Assembly: GCA_020719005.1 (NCBI GenBank)
Contig: DYQZ01000004.1
Coordinates: 1-46,125, forward strand
Length of the DNA: 46,125 bases
Reading direction: 5' to 3'
Origin: Candidatus Omnitrophus sp.
GTDB lineage: Bacteria > Omnitrophota > Gorgyraeia > Zapsychrales > Fredricksoniimonadaceae
Shown here piece by piece: positions 8,298 to 15,593 of the stretch (its first letter is position 1; the number at the start of each line of letters is the position of its first letter). Position numbers and translations under genes: made by a program. The notes under the pieces were generated by a model. That model was not told where the DNA came from and did not search any database. It saw only the letters and a program-made list of their open reading frames with translations.

Positions 8298-8777
8298 ATG
8301 GATTGTCTGGAACCGTACGGGGTTGAGGTTGGTAAGGGTAACTATCATGAAGAGATCATCTACCGTTTGGTCATTCTTTCTAATCGTATTTTGGATGAGA
8401 TCTCGGATTATTTGGGAAAGTACAAGTTAACGCCGGCGAAAATGAATGTATTAATGATCGTTAAACATCAAGGCGGTGAAAAAGGCATTAGTCAGGTTGA
8501 CTTAAGTCAACGTCTTATGGTATCCACATCAAATTTAACCCGGGTGTTGGCAAAACTCCAGCGGGACAAGTTGGTTGCCAGAGGGAGCATTGCTAATGAT
8601 CGCAGGTTCAAAACGATCCATGTTACGGCCAAGGGGTCGAAATTGCTGGATGCTGTTTTGCCGGGATATACCCAAAAGCTGGTCGGTCTGACGGGGGGGA
8701 TGGATGAAGAGAAGAAACGATTGTTGTCTGAGATGCTGTCCCAGTGGATGGCGCTTGTTATTAAAGAACAGAAATAA
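8298..8777 (+). CDS. MarR-family transcriptional regulator
   Basis: A 159-residue winged-helix regulator. The sequence LTPAKMNVLMIVKHQGG leads into the DNA-binding segment ISQVDLSQRLMVSTSNLTRVLAKLQRDKLVARG, and then the wing with NDRRFKTIHVTAKG. This order is diagnostic of MarR. The ATG at 8298 follows GGGAAG and is preferred over a GTG at 8292. It is the last gene of the M28/hydrolase cassette and may control it. A perfect 8+8 palindrome at 8792-8809, just after its stop, is a possible binding site, though it is downstream rather than upstream of the cassette. The ligand is unknown. Confidence 0.88.
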   Translation: MDCLEPYGVEVGKGNYHEEIIYRLVILSNRILDEISDYLGKYKLTPAKMNVLMIVKHQGGEKGISQVDLSQRLMVSTSNLTRVLAKLQRDKLVARGSIANDRRFKTIHVTAKGSKLLDAVLPGYTQKLVGLTGGMDEEKKRLLSEMLSQWMALVIKEQK

Positions 8778-8791
8778 CTAAAATGTAAATT

Positions 8792-8809
8792 ATCGATACT
8801 CGTATCGAT
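8792..8809. promoter_or_regulatory. Perfect palindrome after the marR gene (possible operator)
   Basis: ATCGATAC at 8792-8799 and GTATCGAT at 8802-8809 are perfect inverted repeats separated by TC. There is no T-tract behind it, so a terminator is unlikely. A further TATCGAT lies at 8820-8826. The size fits a dimeric regulator site, but the protein that would bind is unknown. Confidence 0.4.
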
Positions 8810-8873
8810 CAGTTTCGGGATATCGATCAAGGAAGGCGAACAGCATGAAATTCTTTAACAGAGAAAGCTTTAG

Positions 8874-8909
8874 AAGATGGGCAAGCTTGTGACTGTTCGT
8901 TTCGTTTAA
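8874..8909 (+). pseudogene. Remnant of a second phosphatase gene 3' end
   Basis: Twelve codons, including the stop, encode the same residues (KMGKLVTVRFV) as the end of the phosphatase gene at 5893-5928. The two copies differ at four positions, all synonymous third-codon positions. Weaker similarity extends about 15 bases further upstream but needs a one-base gap, which places a stop in frame. The copy therefore descends from a functional, diverged homologue and is not a recent direct duplication. Confidence 0.7.
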
Positions 8910-8992
8910 TAGTGGGTCGTTCAGAAAGCGCTGCTTCGATATATTGTCGGAGCATGGCTTTGTCGCCATTTCCAGTGCCATGAAATAAGAAA

Positions 8993-9020
8993 TTGACATT
9001 TTCGTTTTTCATGATATTCT
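8993..9020 (+). promoter_or_regulatory. Strong candidate promoter, possibly giving a leaderless mRNA
   Basis: TTGACA at 8993-8998 is a perfect -35 box. A 16-nt spacer leads to TATTCT at 9015-9020, preceded by TG at 9012-9013 (extended -10). Transcription would start about 6-8 bases after the -10, that is, at or next to the ATG at 9027. TGAGG at 9021-9025 is too close to the ATG to work well as a ribosome-binding site. Confidence 0.6.
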
Positions 9021-9026
9021 TGAGGC

Positions 9027-10178
9027 ATGATAAAGCGAGGCGATTACAAAGAGTTTGTAGATAAGGCGTTGGGCCGTAGCCGGGCTGTGGCTTTGTTGGG
9101 CCCTCGGCAGTGCGGCAAGACGACCTTGGCGCGCGAGTTCGTTGACATTTACTCTCCAAATTATTTCGATCTCGAAGATGATCCTAGCATTATTGCTTTG
9201 GCTGACCCTAAGACTGCACTTGCCTCTTTGAAGGGGCTGATTGTCATTGATGAGGTTCAGCGACGTCCAGAGATCTTTCCTATACTCCGGGTATTGTTGG
9301 ACCGCACACCGTTACCTGCAAAATTCCTAATTCTTGGAAGTGCTTCACCTGATCTGTTAAGACAATCTTCTGAATCTCTTGCCGGACGTTTGGAATTGAT
9401 CGAAATGGATGGCTTTAATTTATCTGAGGTGGGAGTGAAAAAAGCGTCGCTTCTTTGGACGCGGGGCGGATTCCCTTTGTCGTTCCTTGCCAAGAATGAT
9501 GCGGATAGTTTTGCCTGGCGGAATAGCTTTATAAAGACATTCCTCGAGCGTGATCTTCGTGCACAGGGGATCGATGTGCCGACGGTCGCATTGCATCGTT
9601 TCTGGACCATGTTGGCACATAGTCATGGGCAGATATGGAATGCTGCGCCGTTTGCGACATCATTGGGTCTAAGTCAGCCGACTGTGCGGAAGTATCTGGA
9701 TATCCTGACCGGTTTGTTCATGGTTCGTCAGATCCAACCGTGGTATGCGAATATTAAAAAACGCCAAGTGAAGGCACCAAAGATCTATATTCGAGATACG
9801 GGTATTCTTAATTCATTGCTGGGAATAAAGACCGACGCGGATGTCCCGCGGCACCCTAGCTGTGGTGCGTCATGGGAAGGGTTTGTGATCGAGGAGATCA
9901 TTCATACCGTTGAGCCGGATGACGTTTATTATTGGGCGACCCATCAGGGTGCGGAGATCGATCTGATCCTGTTCAAGGGAGGGAAAATGTATGGCGTTGA
10001 GATCAAGCGCCAGGACGCCCCGACCATGACGCCGTCCATGCGCATCGCATTGGAAGATCTGAAGCTAGAACACATTGCGGTGATCTATCCGGGCACGAAA
10101 CGTTATGAACTTCATAAGAAAGTCTCCGTCGTGCCGTTTCAGCAGATCATAACTGGAATGCAGGGGCTGTTCAGATAA
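9027..10178 (+). CDS. AAA_14/DUF4143-family ATPase
   Basis: A 383-residue protein of the widespread AAA_14 plus DUF4143 family. Walker A is GPRQCGKTT (Lys31), and Walker B is LIVIDEVQ (Asp75, Glu76). A sensor-like GSASPDLL follows. The C-terminal half has the DUF4143 features, including a winged-helix-like LSQPTVRKYLDIL and the closing segment YYWATHQGAEIDLIL with GVEIKRQ, which resembles a nuclease-type fold. The biological role of these proteins is poorly known; many occur as isolated, mobile accessory genes. It has its own promoter and stands alone between the M28 cassette and corA. Confidence 0.88.
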   Translation: MIKRGDYKEFVDKALGRSRAVALLGPRQCGKTTLAREFVDIYSPNYFDLEDDPSIIALADPKTALASLKGLIVIDEVQRRPEIFPILRVLLDRTPLPAKFLILGSASPDLLRQSSESLAGRLELIEMDGFNLSEVGVKKASLLWTRGGFPLSFLAKNDADSFAWRNSFIKTFLERDLRAQGIDVPTVALHRFWTMLAHSHGQIWNAAPFATSLGLSQPTVRKYLDILTGLFMVRQIQPWYANIKKRQVKAPKIYIRDTGILNSLLGIKTDADVPRHPSCGASWEGFVIEEIIHTVEPDDVYYWATHQGAEIDLILFKGGKMYGVEIKRQDAPTMTPSMRIALEDLKLEHIAVIYPGTKRYELHKKVSVVPFQQIITGMQGLFR

Positions 10179-10212
10179 TATAAAAAGTTACGGATCGAAG
10201 AGAAGAAGGGAA

Positions 10213-11238
10213 ATGTGTATGAAAGATAATAACAAGAAAACCCTGATCACCGTCCTGGATTATGATGCCAATACGTTCGTTGAGAAAACGGTCACGGACG
10301 TTAAGGATTGCCTGCCGTATAAGGATCAGCCGACGGTCACATGGATCAATGTCGACGGACTTGATTGTCCCGAGGTGATGGCCAAGCTCAATGAGGTTTA
10401 TTGTGTGCATCATTTGCTTATTGAGGATATCCTCGATATTGACCAGCGCCCCAAGATGGTCGAGCAGGACGGTCATGTGTTTCTTGCGGCCAAGATGTTG
10501 TTTTATGCTGCTGATGGCCAGACGCTGCTAGAGGAGCAGGTGAGTTTTATTCTTGGGAATAATTTTTTGATCACCTTCCAGCAAGGGGTCGAGGGGGATG
10601 TGTTCGAGCCGGTGCGTCAGCGTTTGCGCGTCGGACGTTCTCGTCTGCGTTCACACGGTGCAGATCACCTTTTATATGAGCTTTTGGATGCGATCACGGA
10701 CAAGTATTTTACTGTCGTTGACAAGGTGGGCGAACGTCTGGAAAAGCTTGATGATGTGCTGTTGAAGCACCCGGATCCGTCGGTGCTTAAAAAGATAGGA
10801 AAGATCAAAAAAGACCTCCTGGTCTTACGGAGGTCGGTGTGGCCGCTCAGGGACGCTATTCACTCGCTGGCACATAGTGATACAGATCTTGTGCACGATG
10901 AGACGCGGGCTTATTTTCACAGCATCCATGATCATGTGATACAGGTGGCTGATACCGTCGAGATATTGAGGGATACGACATCAGGCATGCTGGATATTTA
11001 TCTTTCGAGTGTGAGCTATCGCCTTAATGAAGTGATGAAGGTGCTTACGATCATTGCGACCGTCTTTATGCCGCTTACGTTTATCGCCGGCCTTTACGGG
11101 ATGAATTTCAATACATCGGCCTCGCCTTATAATATGCCCGAGCTGACATGGCCGTTCGGTTATGTCATGGTCCTGGGTGTCATGCTGTGTATCGTGATCG
11201 GCATGCTTCTTTTTTTCAAGAACAAGAAATGGATCTAG
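10213..11238 (+). CDS. corA: CorA-family magnesium/divalent cation transporter
   Basis: A 341-residue CorA-type channel for Mg2+ (also Co2+ or Ni2+ in relatives), located in the inner membrane. The N-terminal two thirds form the cytoplasmic funnel, including the long charged helix region. The signature YGMN (M297) stands at the end of the first of two C-terminal transmembrane helices (VLTIIATVFMPLTFIAGLYG and PFGYVMVLGVMLCIVIGMLLFF). The protein ends in a basic tail (KNKKW), as CorA usually does. An in-frame ATG at 10219 is an alternative start; AGAAGGG at 10204-10210 would serve either. It stands 34 nt after the ATPase gene. Confidence 0.93.
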   Translation: MCMKDNNKKTLITVLDYDANTFVEKTVTDVKDCLPYKDQPTVTWINVDGLDCPEVMAKLNEVYCVHHLLIEDILDIDQRPKMVEQDGHVFLAAKMLFYAADGQTLLEEQVSFILGNNFLITFQQGVEGDVFEPVRQRLRVGRSRLRSHGADHLLYELLDAITDKYFTVVDKVGERLEKLDDVLLKHPDPSVLKKIGKIKKDLLVLRRSVWPLRDAIHSLAHSDTDLVHDETRAYFHSIHDHVIQVADTVEILRDTTSGMLDIYLSSVSYRLNEVMKVLTIIATVFMPLTFIAGLYGMNFNTSASPYNMPELTWPFGYVMVLGVMLCIVIGMLLFFKNKKWI

Positions 11239-11299
11239 AGATGATCTTTTGTCGAACATTCTGTAAATTTTAAAAGTAATTGATTGGTCTTCTTTTAGG

Positions 11300-11317
11300 T
11301 CGCGGTATTCTCCGCGA
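11300..11317. other. Stem-loop between corA and the chemoreceptor gene
   Basis: TCGCGG (11300-11305) and CCGCGA (11312-11317) form a perfect 6-bp stem with a 6-nt loop. It is not followed by a T-run on the plus strand. It may be a weak transcription end for corA or a leader structure. The remaining intergenic sequence up to 11418 is very AT-rich. Confidence 0.35.
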
Positions 11318-11418
11318 GAAAACAGAAAATATGAGAAATAGTGCTTAAAAAAGGTAATAACCAACGTATAGTTATAAATATTAATCAATAAATTTTTATC
11401 GAATAGAAAGAGGCGCAT

Positions 11419-13287
11419 ATGTTTTTTAATAACATGAAGATGAAGATCAAATTATTATCTGTTCTTTTGGCATTTATTGTTGTCCCGTTACTGTCACTTG
11501 GGATATTCGCGTATAGCCTTTCGAAAGATGCTTTGTTCGTCGAGATCGAAGGATCCTTGCAGACGCAGGTGAAGGGGTATGGGGGTGAGATCTCTAATAT
11601 TATTTCTTCGGTCGATAACAATCTGGTCACGGCGTTATCGGTGCTTGAAGCCAAGGCTTTTCCTTGTTTTTCGGCGGGAGAGCGCCATATTGAGATGGAA
11701 GAAGGATCTTTGGTATGTGTTTCTGCTGATGGAACAAAGCGTGCTTTTAATATGGAGAATCATGACTTTATTGATTATGTGACCAATGCTATTGGGAATG
11801 GTTATGTGGCAACGATCTTTAAAGTGTCAAATGGCGAGGCAGTACGTGTGACGACGTCTGTTAAGAATGCCGAAGGGAAGCGTGCGGTCGGGACGAAGTT
11901 GGATCCAACGGTGTTTTCAAATGTCATGAATGCGAATGGCGATTATATTGGCCGCGCTAAAATATTGGGTTCAGATCATTTTGTGGTATATCGTCCGATG
12001 AAAGGGGCGAACGGACAGGTGAACGCGATCCTTTTTGCCGGGGTCAAGGTGGATCAGATTTTTGTTAATTTCCGTAAAAGTCTTAAAGAAGTCAAGGTTG
12101 GCTCGACCGGTTATATGTATGTTATAAATTCTATTGGAGATGTGTTGATCCATCCTTCTTTGGAAGGCAAGAATTTGTCAAAATATGATTTTGCGCAAAA
12201 GATCATGAAGAATAAAGAGGGGGTCCAGATCTATTCCTGGGAAGGTCGTGAGAAGATCTCCGCATATACGTATAATAAAGAATTGGACTGGATCCTTGTT
12301 TCAGGAAGTTATTTATCTGACTTTCTTGGTCCTGTTGTCAAGATCCGCCTGATGATCATCGGATGCCTGGTAGTGTTCGTTATTTTAGGGATCATGTTAG
12401 CTTTGCCCATTGCTTCGTCGATCACATCCCCGTTGAACAAGGGAATGTCTGTGCTTAAGAAAATGGAAGACAAAGACCTGACCGAGCGTCTTAAGATGGA
12501 CCGTAAGGATGAGATCGGTGTGATGACGCGGGCGATGGATAGTTTTTCGGATAAGTTGTCGTCTGCGTTCGGGCATATCAGAGGGTCTGTTGAACAGATC
12601 CTTTCTGCGTCAAGTGAAGTGGCATCAGGTTCCCAGCAGATCGCGGACGGTGCTCAACAGCAGTCGGCGTCTTTCGAGGAATTGTCGAGTTCTGTACAGG
12701 CTAATGCTGAAAATGTGCGTAATGCTAACAGTGTCGCTCAGGATGTCGCCAGGCAGGCATTGGCGGCGGGGCAGTCGATGGATAATACGGTTGAGGCGAT
12801 CAGCGGTATTGAAAAGGGGTCTAAGCAGATGGCGGATGCTGTTGAGCTTATTACTGATATCGCGGATCAAACGAATTTGTTGGCATTGAACGCGGCTATC
12901 GAAGCGGCGCGTGCCGGTGAGCACGGCAAAGGATTTGCTGTCGTCGCTGATGAGGTGAGGCTTCTCGCCGAGCGTAGTGCTACTTCTGCCAAGGAGATCC
13001 AGAACCTTATTAAAGACAATTTAAAGCAGGTCGAGAACGGCGTTCATATTTCAAAAGAGGCCGGGCAGCAGACCAAGATGATCATTGATAGTATTAAAAA
13101 GATCTCGGATCAGCTTCAGCAGGTCGCGAATGCCACTCAGGAACAGGCCGCGGCGATGGAAGAGAATACATCAATCACAGAATCTAATGCGTCAGCTGCT
13201 GAAGAATTGGCCGCGTCTGCCGAGGAGATGACATCTCAGGCCGAGTCGTTACGGGATATTGTGGCGCAGTTTAAGATCAAAGCATAA
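11419..13287 (+). CDS. Methyl-accepting chemotaxis protein (Cache-HAMP-MCP)
   Basis: A 622-residue transmembrane chemoreceptor. Transmembrane segment 1 is at about residues 10-31 and segment 2 at about 308-330. Between them is a periplasmic Cache-type sensor domain, recognised by [19 protein letters not shown]. After segment 2 come a HAMP domain (about 330-385) and the cytoplasmic signalling helices. The conserved hairpin tip ([20 protein letters not shown], near residue 490) contacts CheA and CheW. No chemotaxis kinase genes are in the window. The ligand is unknown. There is no C-terminal CheR-tether pentapeptide. It is followed immediately by a photolyase that lacks its N-terminus. Confidence 0.95.
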   Translation: MFFNNMKMKIKLLSVLLAFIVVPLLSLGIFAYSLSKDALFVEIEGSLQTQVKGYGGEISNIISSVDNNLVTALSVLEAKAFPCFSAGERHIEMEEGSLVCVSADGTKRAFNMENHDFIDYVTNAIGNGYVATIFKVSNGEAVRVTTSVKNAEGKRAVGTKLDPTVFSNVMNANGDYIGRAKILGSDHFVVYRPMKGANGQVNAILFAGVKVDQIFVNFRKSLKEVKVGSTGYMYVINSIGDVLIHPSLEGKNLSKYDFAQKIMKNKEGVQIYSWEGREKISAYTYNKELDWILVSGSYLSDFLGPVVKIRLMIIGCLVVFVILGIMLALPIASSITSPLNKGMSVLKKMEDKDLTERLKMDRKDEIGVMTRAMDSFSDKLSSAFGHIRGSVEQILSASSEVASGSQQIADGAQQQSASFEELSSSVQANAENVRNANSVAQDVARQALAAGQSMDNTVEAISGIEKGSKQMADAVELITDIADQTNLLALNAAIEAARAGEHGKGFAVVADEVRLLAERSATSAKEIQNLIKDNLKQVENGVHISKEAGQQTKMIIDSIKKISDQLQQVANATQEQAAAMEENTSITESNASAAEELAASAEEMTSQAESLRDIVAQFKIKA

Positions 13288-13306
13288 GAAACTTGTTTCT
13301 GGGTAG

Positions 13307-14470
13307 TCCATTGATGCGCTGTCTCTTCTTATTAGCAAGAAGCACGGGCGCCTGTACCTTTTTTATGGCAAGGCAGAAGAGGTGGTCACAGAACTGGTCG
13401 CGCTTAACACGTTTGATGCCGTTTTTATCAATAAAGACTACACGCCTTTTAGCCGCCGCCGGGATGATGCGATCCGTAAGACCCTTCAGAAGCGCGGGGT
13501 AGTCTTCAACGAGTATGATGATGCGCTTCTTTGTCCGCCAGGATCGGTCTTGAAGAAAGAAGGCGGGCCATATACGGTGTTCACGCCTTTTTATAAGAAA
13601 GCACTTCAACTCGGCGTGCCTTTGCCACAGAGCACGGTGTGTGGACATTTTATGACCGCGGATATCAAAAGTTCATTCTTGCTCAAACCCGGGCAGTTAA
13701 AGGAATATAGCAGTAAGAACAGTGTTATTAACGGCGGGCGCGGCGCAGGGGAGTCCATCCTTAAGGTTTTGGCACCTTATAAGGATTATGCCTCGGCGCG
13801 AGATATTCCGGCGCTGGATGCGACCACCAAATTGTCGGCGCATCATAAGTTCGGCACAGTGTCGGTGCGTGAGAGCTTTTGGGCTGTTCATAAGGCGCTC
13901 GGCGGGGATCATCCGCTCCTTCGTCAGCTTTACTGGAGGGATTTCTTTTCGCATATCGCGTATTATTTCCCGCATGTGTTCGGGCATTCATTTTACGACG
14001 AGTATGATCATATCCCATGGACGAATGATGAGCGTTCCTTTAAGGCATGGTGTGAAGGCAGAACAGGTTTTCCCATTGTTGATGCGGGCATGCGGGAGCT
14101 GAATGCGACGGGGTTCATGCATAATCGCGTGAGGATGATCACGGCGTCATTTCTGGTCAAGGACCTCCATATCGACTGGAGATTGGGCGAGAAATATTTC
14201 GCACAGCATCTGGTTGATCATGACCCTGCTGTCAATAACGGCAACTGGCAGTGGGTTGCCTCGACGGGGTGTGACCATCAGCCGTATTTCCGTATCTTTA
14301 ATCCGACGCTCCAACAGAAGCGTTTCGATCCCGACGGAGAATATATCCGCCGTTGGGTGCCTGAGATCAAAACGTCACAGTATCCACCTCCCTTGATTGA
14401 TCACACCGACGCGTGCGCATGGACAAAACGCACTTTCAAAGACGCTTCTCGACGTAAGGAAAGAAGTTGA
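13307..14470 (+). pseudogene. phrB: DNA photolyase lacking its N-terminus (probable pseudogene)
   Basis: This frame encodes most of a class I CPD photolyase, a light-driven DNA repair flavoprotein. Recognisable segments are GRLYLFYGKAEEVV and DAVFINKDYTPFS (end of the antenna domain), LYWRDFF, TGFPIVDAGMRELNATGFMH and NNGNWQWVASTGCD (FAD-binding domain), and YFRIFNP. The frame opens only after a TAG at 13304-13306. The first roughly 60 residues of the family, with the Rossmann strand and FxRRDLR motif, have no space because the chemoreceptor gene ends at 13287. No ATG exists near the opening; the first plausible start is GTG at 13382, which would remove still more. The FAD domain is intact, so a shortened product is possible, but a 5' deletion pseudogene is more likely. 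Confidence 0.8.
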
Positions 14471-14512
14471 CGTTGTCGCTGGCCCTGGAGTAAGATGCTG
14501 ACCGTTCTTGCA

Positions 14513-14537
14513 GGAAGGCTTCAGAAAGCTTTTTTCT
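14513..14537 (+). terminator. Candidate rho-independent terminator after the photolyase gene
   Basis: AAGGCTT (14515-14521) can pair with AAGCTTT (14526-14532), with one G-U pair and a 4-nt loop, followed by a T-rich run (TTTCT). It lies 45 bases past the photolyase stop. Confidence 0.5.
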
Positions 14538-14596
14538 CTTCGAGGAGCACATCTCTTCCGACGGTAAAAATAATGAAAAAAAGTCTTAAAAACGTA

Positions 14597-14624
14597 TTGA
14601 CAAACCATTTCGCAGGGCTACTAT
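14597..14624 (+). promoter_or_regulatory. Candidate promoter of the radical SAM gene
   Basis: TTGACA at 14597-14602 is a perfect -35 box. TACTAT at 14619-14624 (4 of 6 to TATAAT) follows after 16 nt. The -10 overlaps a small near-palindrome, CTAC-TATAT-GTAG at 14618-14630, which could be an operator. Confidence 0.5.
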
Positions 14625-14718
14625 ATGTAGTGGGGCCTGGGTCAAGGGGCAACAATATATAGTTCTTTCAAGGCATCTTTAACAAGCTCATTTTTTAATA
14701 TTTCTTGATATTTTTAGC

Positions 14719-15522
14719 ATGGTCGAATTAATGTCTCTTCCACAATTGAAGCTTATCTATGGACCGGTTTATTCGTGGCGCATCGGGATGTCGCTGGGGA
14801 TAGATCCTCTGAATACCACTCACAAGTACTGTAATTTTGGATGCGCTTATTGTCAATTGTGGCAAGCTGTTGCCGTGCAATCAGATAGGGCTGTGTTTGT
14901 GTCTGAAGAAGAGGTCCTGGATGAAGTCAGGTCACTTCCTTTGAACGTTAAGCTCGATCATTTTACCTTCTCTGGTAATGGTGAACCGACATTGGCGGCC
15001 AACCTTGGGAAGATGATCAGTTCGCTTAAAGAGGCTTTTCCAGCTGTTAAGGTTGCTGTTATCACGAATTCCACGACCATTGGTCGTTCGGATGTGCAAC
15101 AAGACCTCTTGAAGGCGGATCTTGTTCTTTTTAAGATAGAAGCGGCAACGCAAGAAACCTTTGAAAAGATCAATCGTCCGGCTAAGGGTATCCTTCTTAA
15201 GGATATTGTGGCAGGTATCAAGGCTTTTAAGGCTCTTTATAAAGGGAAGTTGGCGCTTCAGGTCATGCTGACGGATATTAATAAGGCCGAAGTGCAGGAT
15301 ATAGCACGCATCGCGCGTGATATAGCGCCTGATGAGGTCCAGCTCAATACACCGCTTCGTCCTAGTCCTGTTAAGCCGTTGGGTGAGGCTGAGATGGCGC
15401 GGTTAAAGGGATATTTTACAACAGAAGGTTTGAATGTCCTTTCTGTGTATGAACAAGAGAAGAAAGAATATACGCCTTTTGATGCTTCTGCGACGAAAAA
15501 ACGTCATGGGCAGTATAATTAA
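14719..15522 (+). CDS. Radical SAM protein (COG0731-like)
   Basis: A 267-residue radical SAM enzyme. The [4Fe-4S]/SAM motif is CNFGCAYC (Cys38, Cys42, Cys45). The preceding GPVYSWRIGMSLGID and later FSGNGEPTLA are characteristic of COG0731-type proteins, which are related to wyosine synthases but of uncertain function in bacteria. A middle segment (LVLFKIEAATQETFEKINRP) and LNTPLRPSP also fit this family. Two starts are possible, ATG at 14719 and ATG at 14731; neither has a clear Shine-Dalgarno. It precedes nrdD by 71 nt, but a role in ribonucleotide reduction is not implied by the sequence. Confidence 0.85.
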   Translation: MVELMSLPQLKLIYGPVYSWRIGMSLGIDPLNTTHKYCNFGCAYCQLWQAVAVQSDRAVFVSEEEVLDEVRSLPLNVKLDHFTFSGNGEPTLAANLGKMISSLKEAFPAVKVAVITNSTTIGRSDVQQDLLKADLVLFKIEAATQETFEKINRPAKGILLKDIVAGIKAFKALYKGKLALQVMLTDINKAEVQDIARIARDIAPDEVQLNTPLRPSPVKPLGEAEMARLKGYFTTEGLNVLSVYEQEKKEYTPFDASATKKRHGQYN

Positions 15523-15593
15523 GAGGCTGACATATAAGGTTTAAGGGATTTGGGCATATATATCAGGGTAAACATCAGAGAGGGGAGAACATC

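Noticed and set aside
8827-9012. Minus-strand frame of about 61 codons between marR and the ATPase gene
   Set aside because: Part of it is the antisense of the duplicated phosphatase 3' end, and the rest runs through the ATPase promoter; no start signal or homology was recognised.
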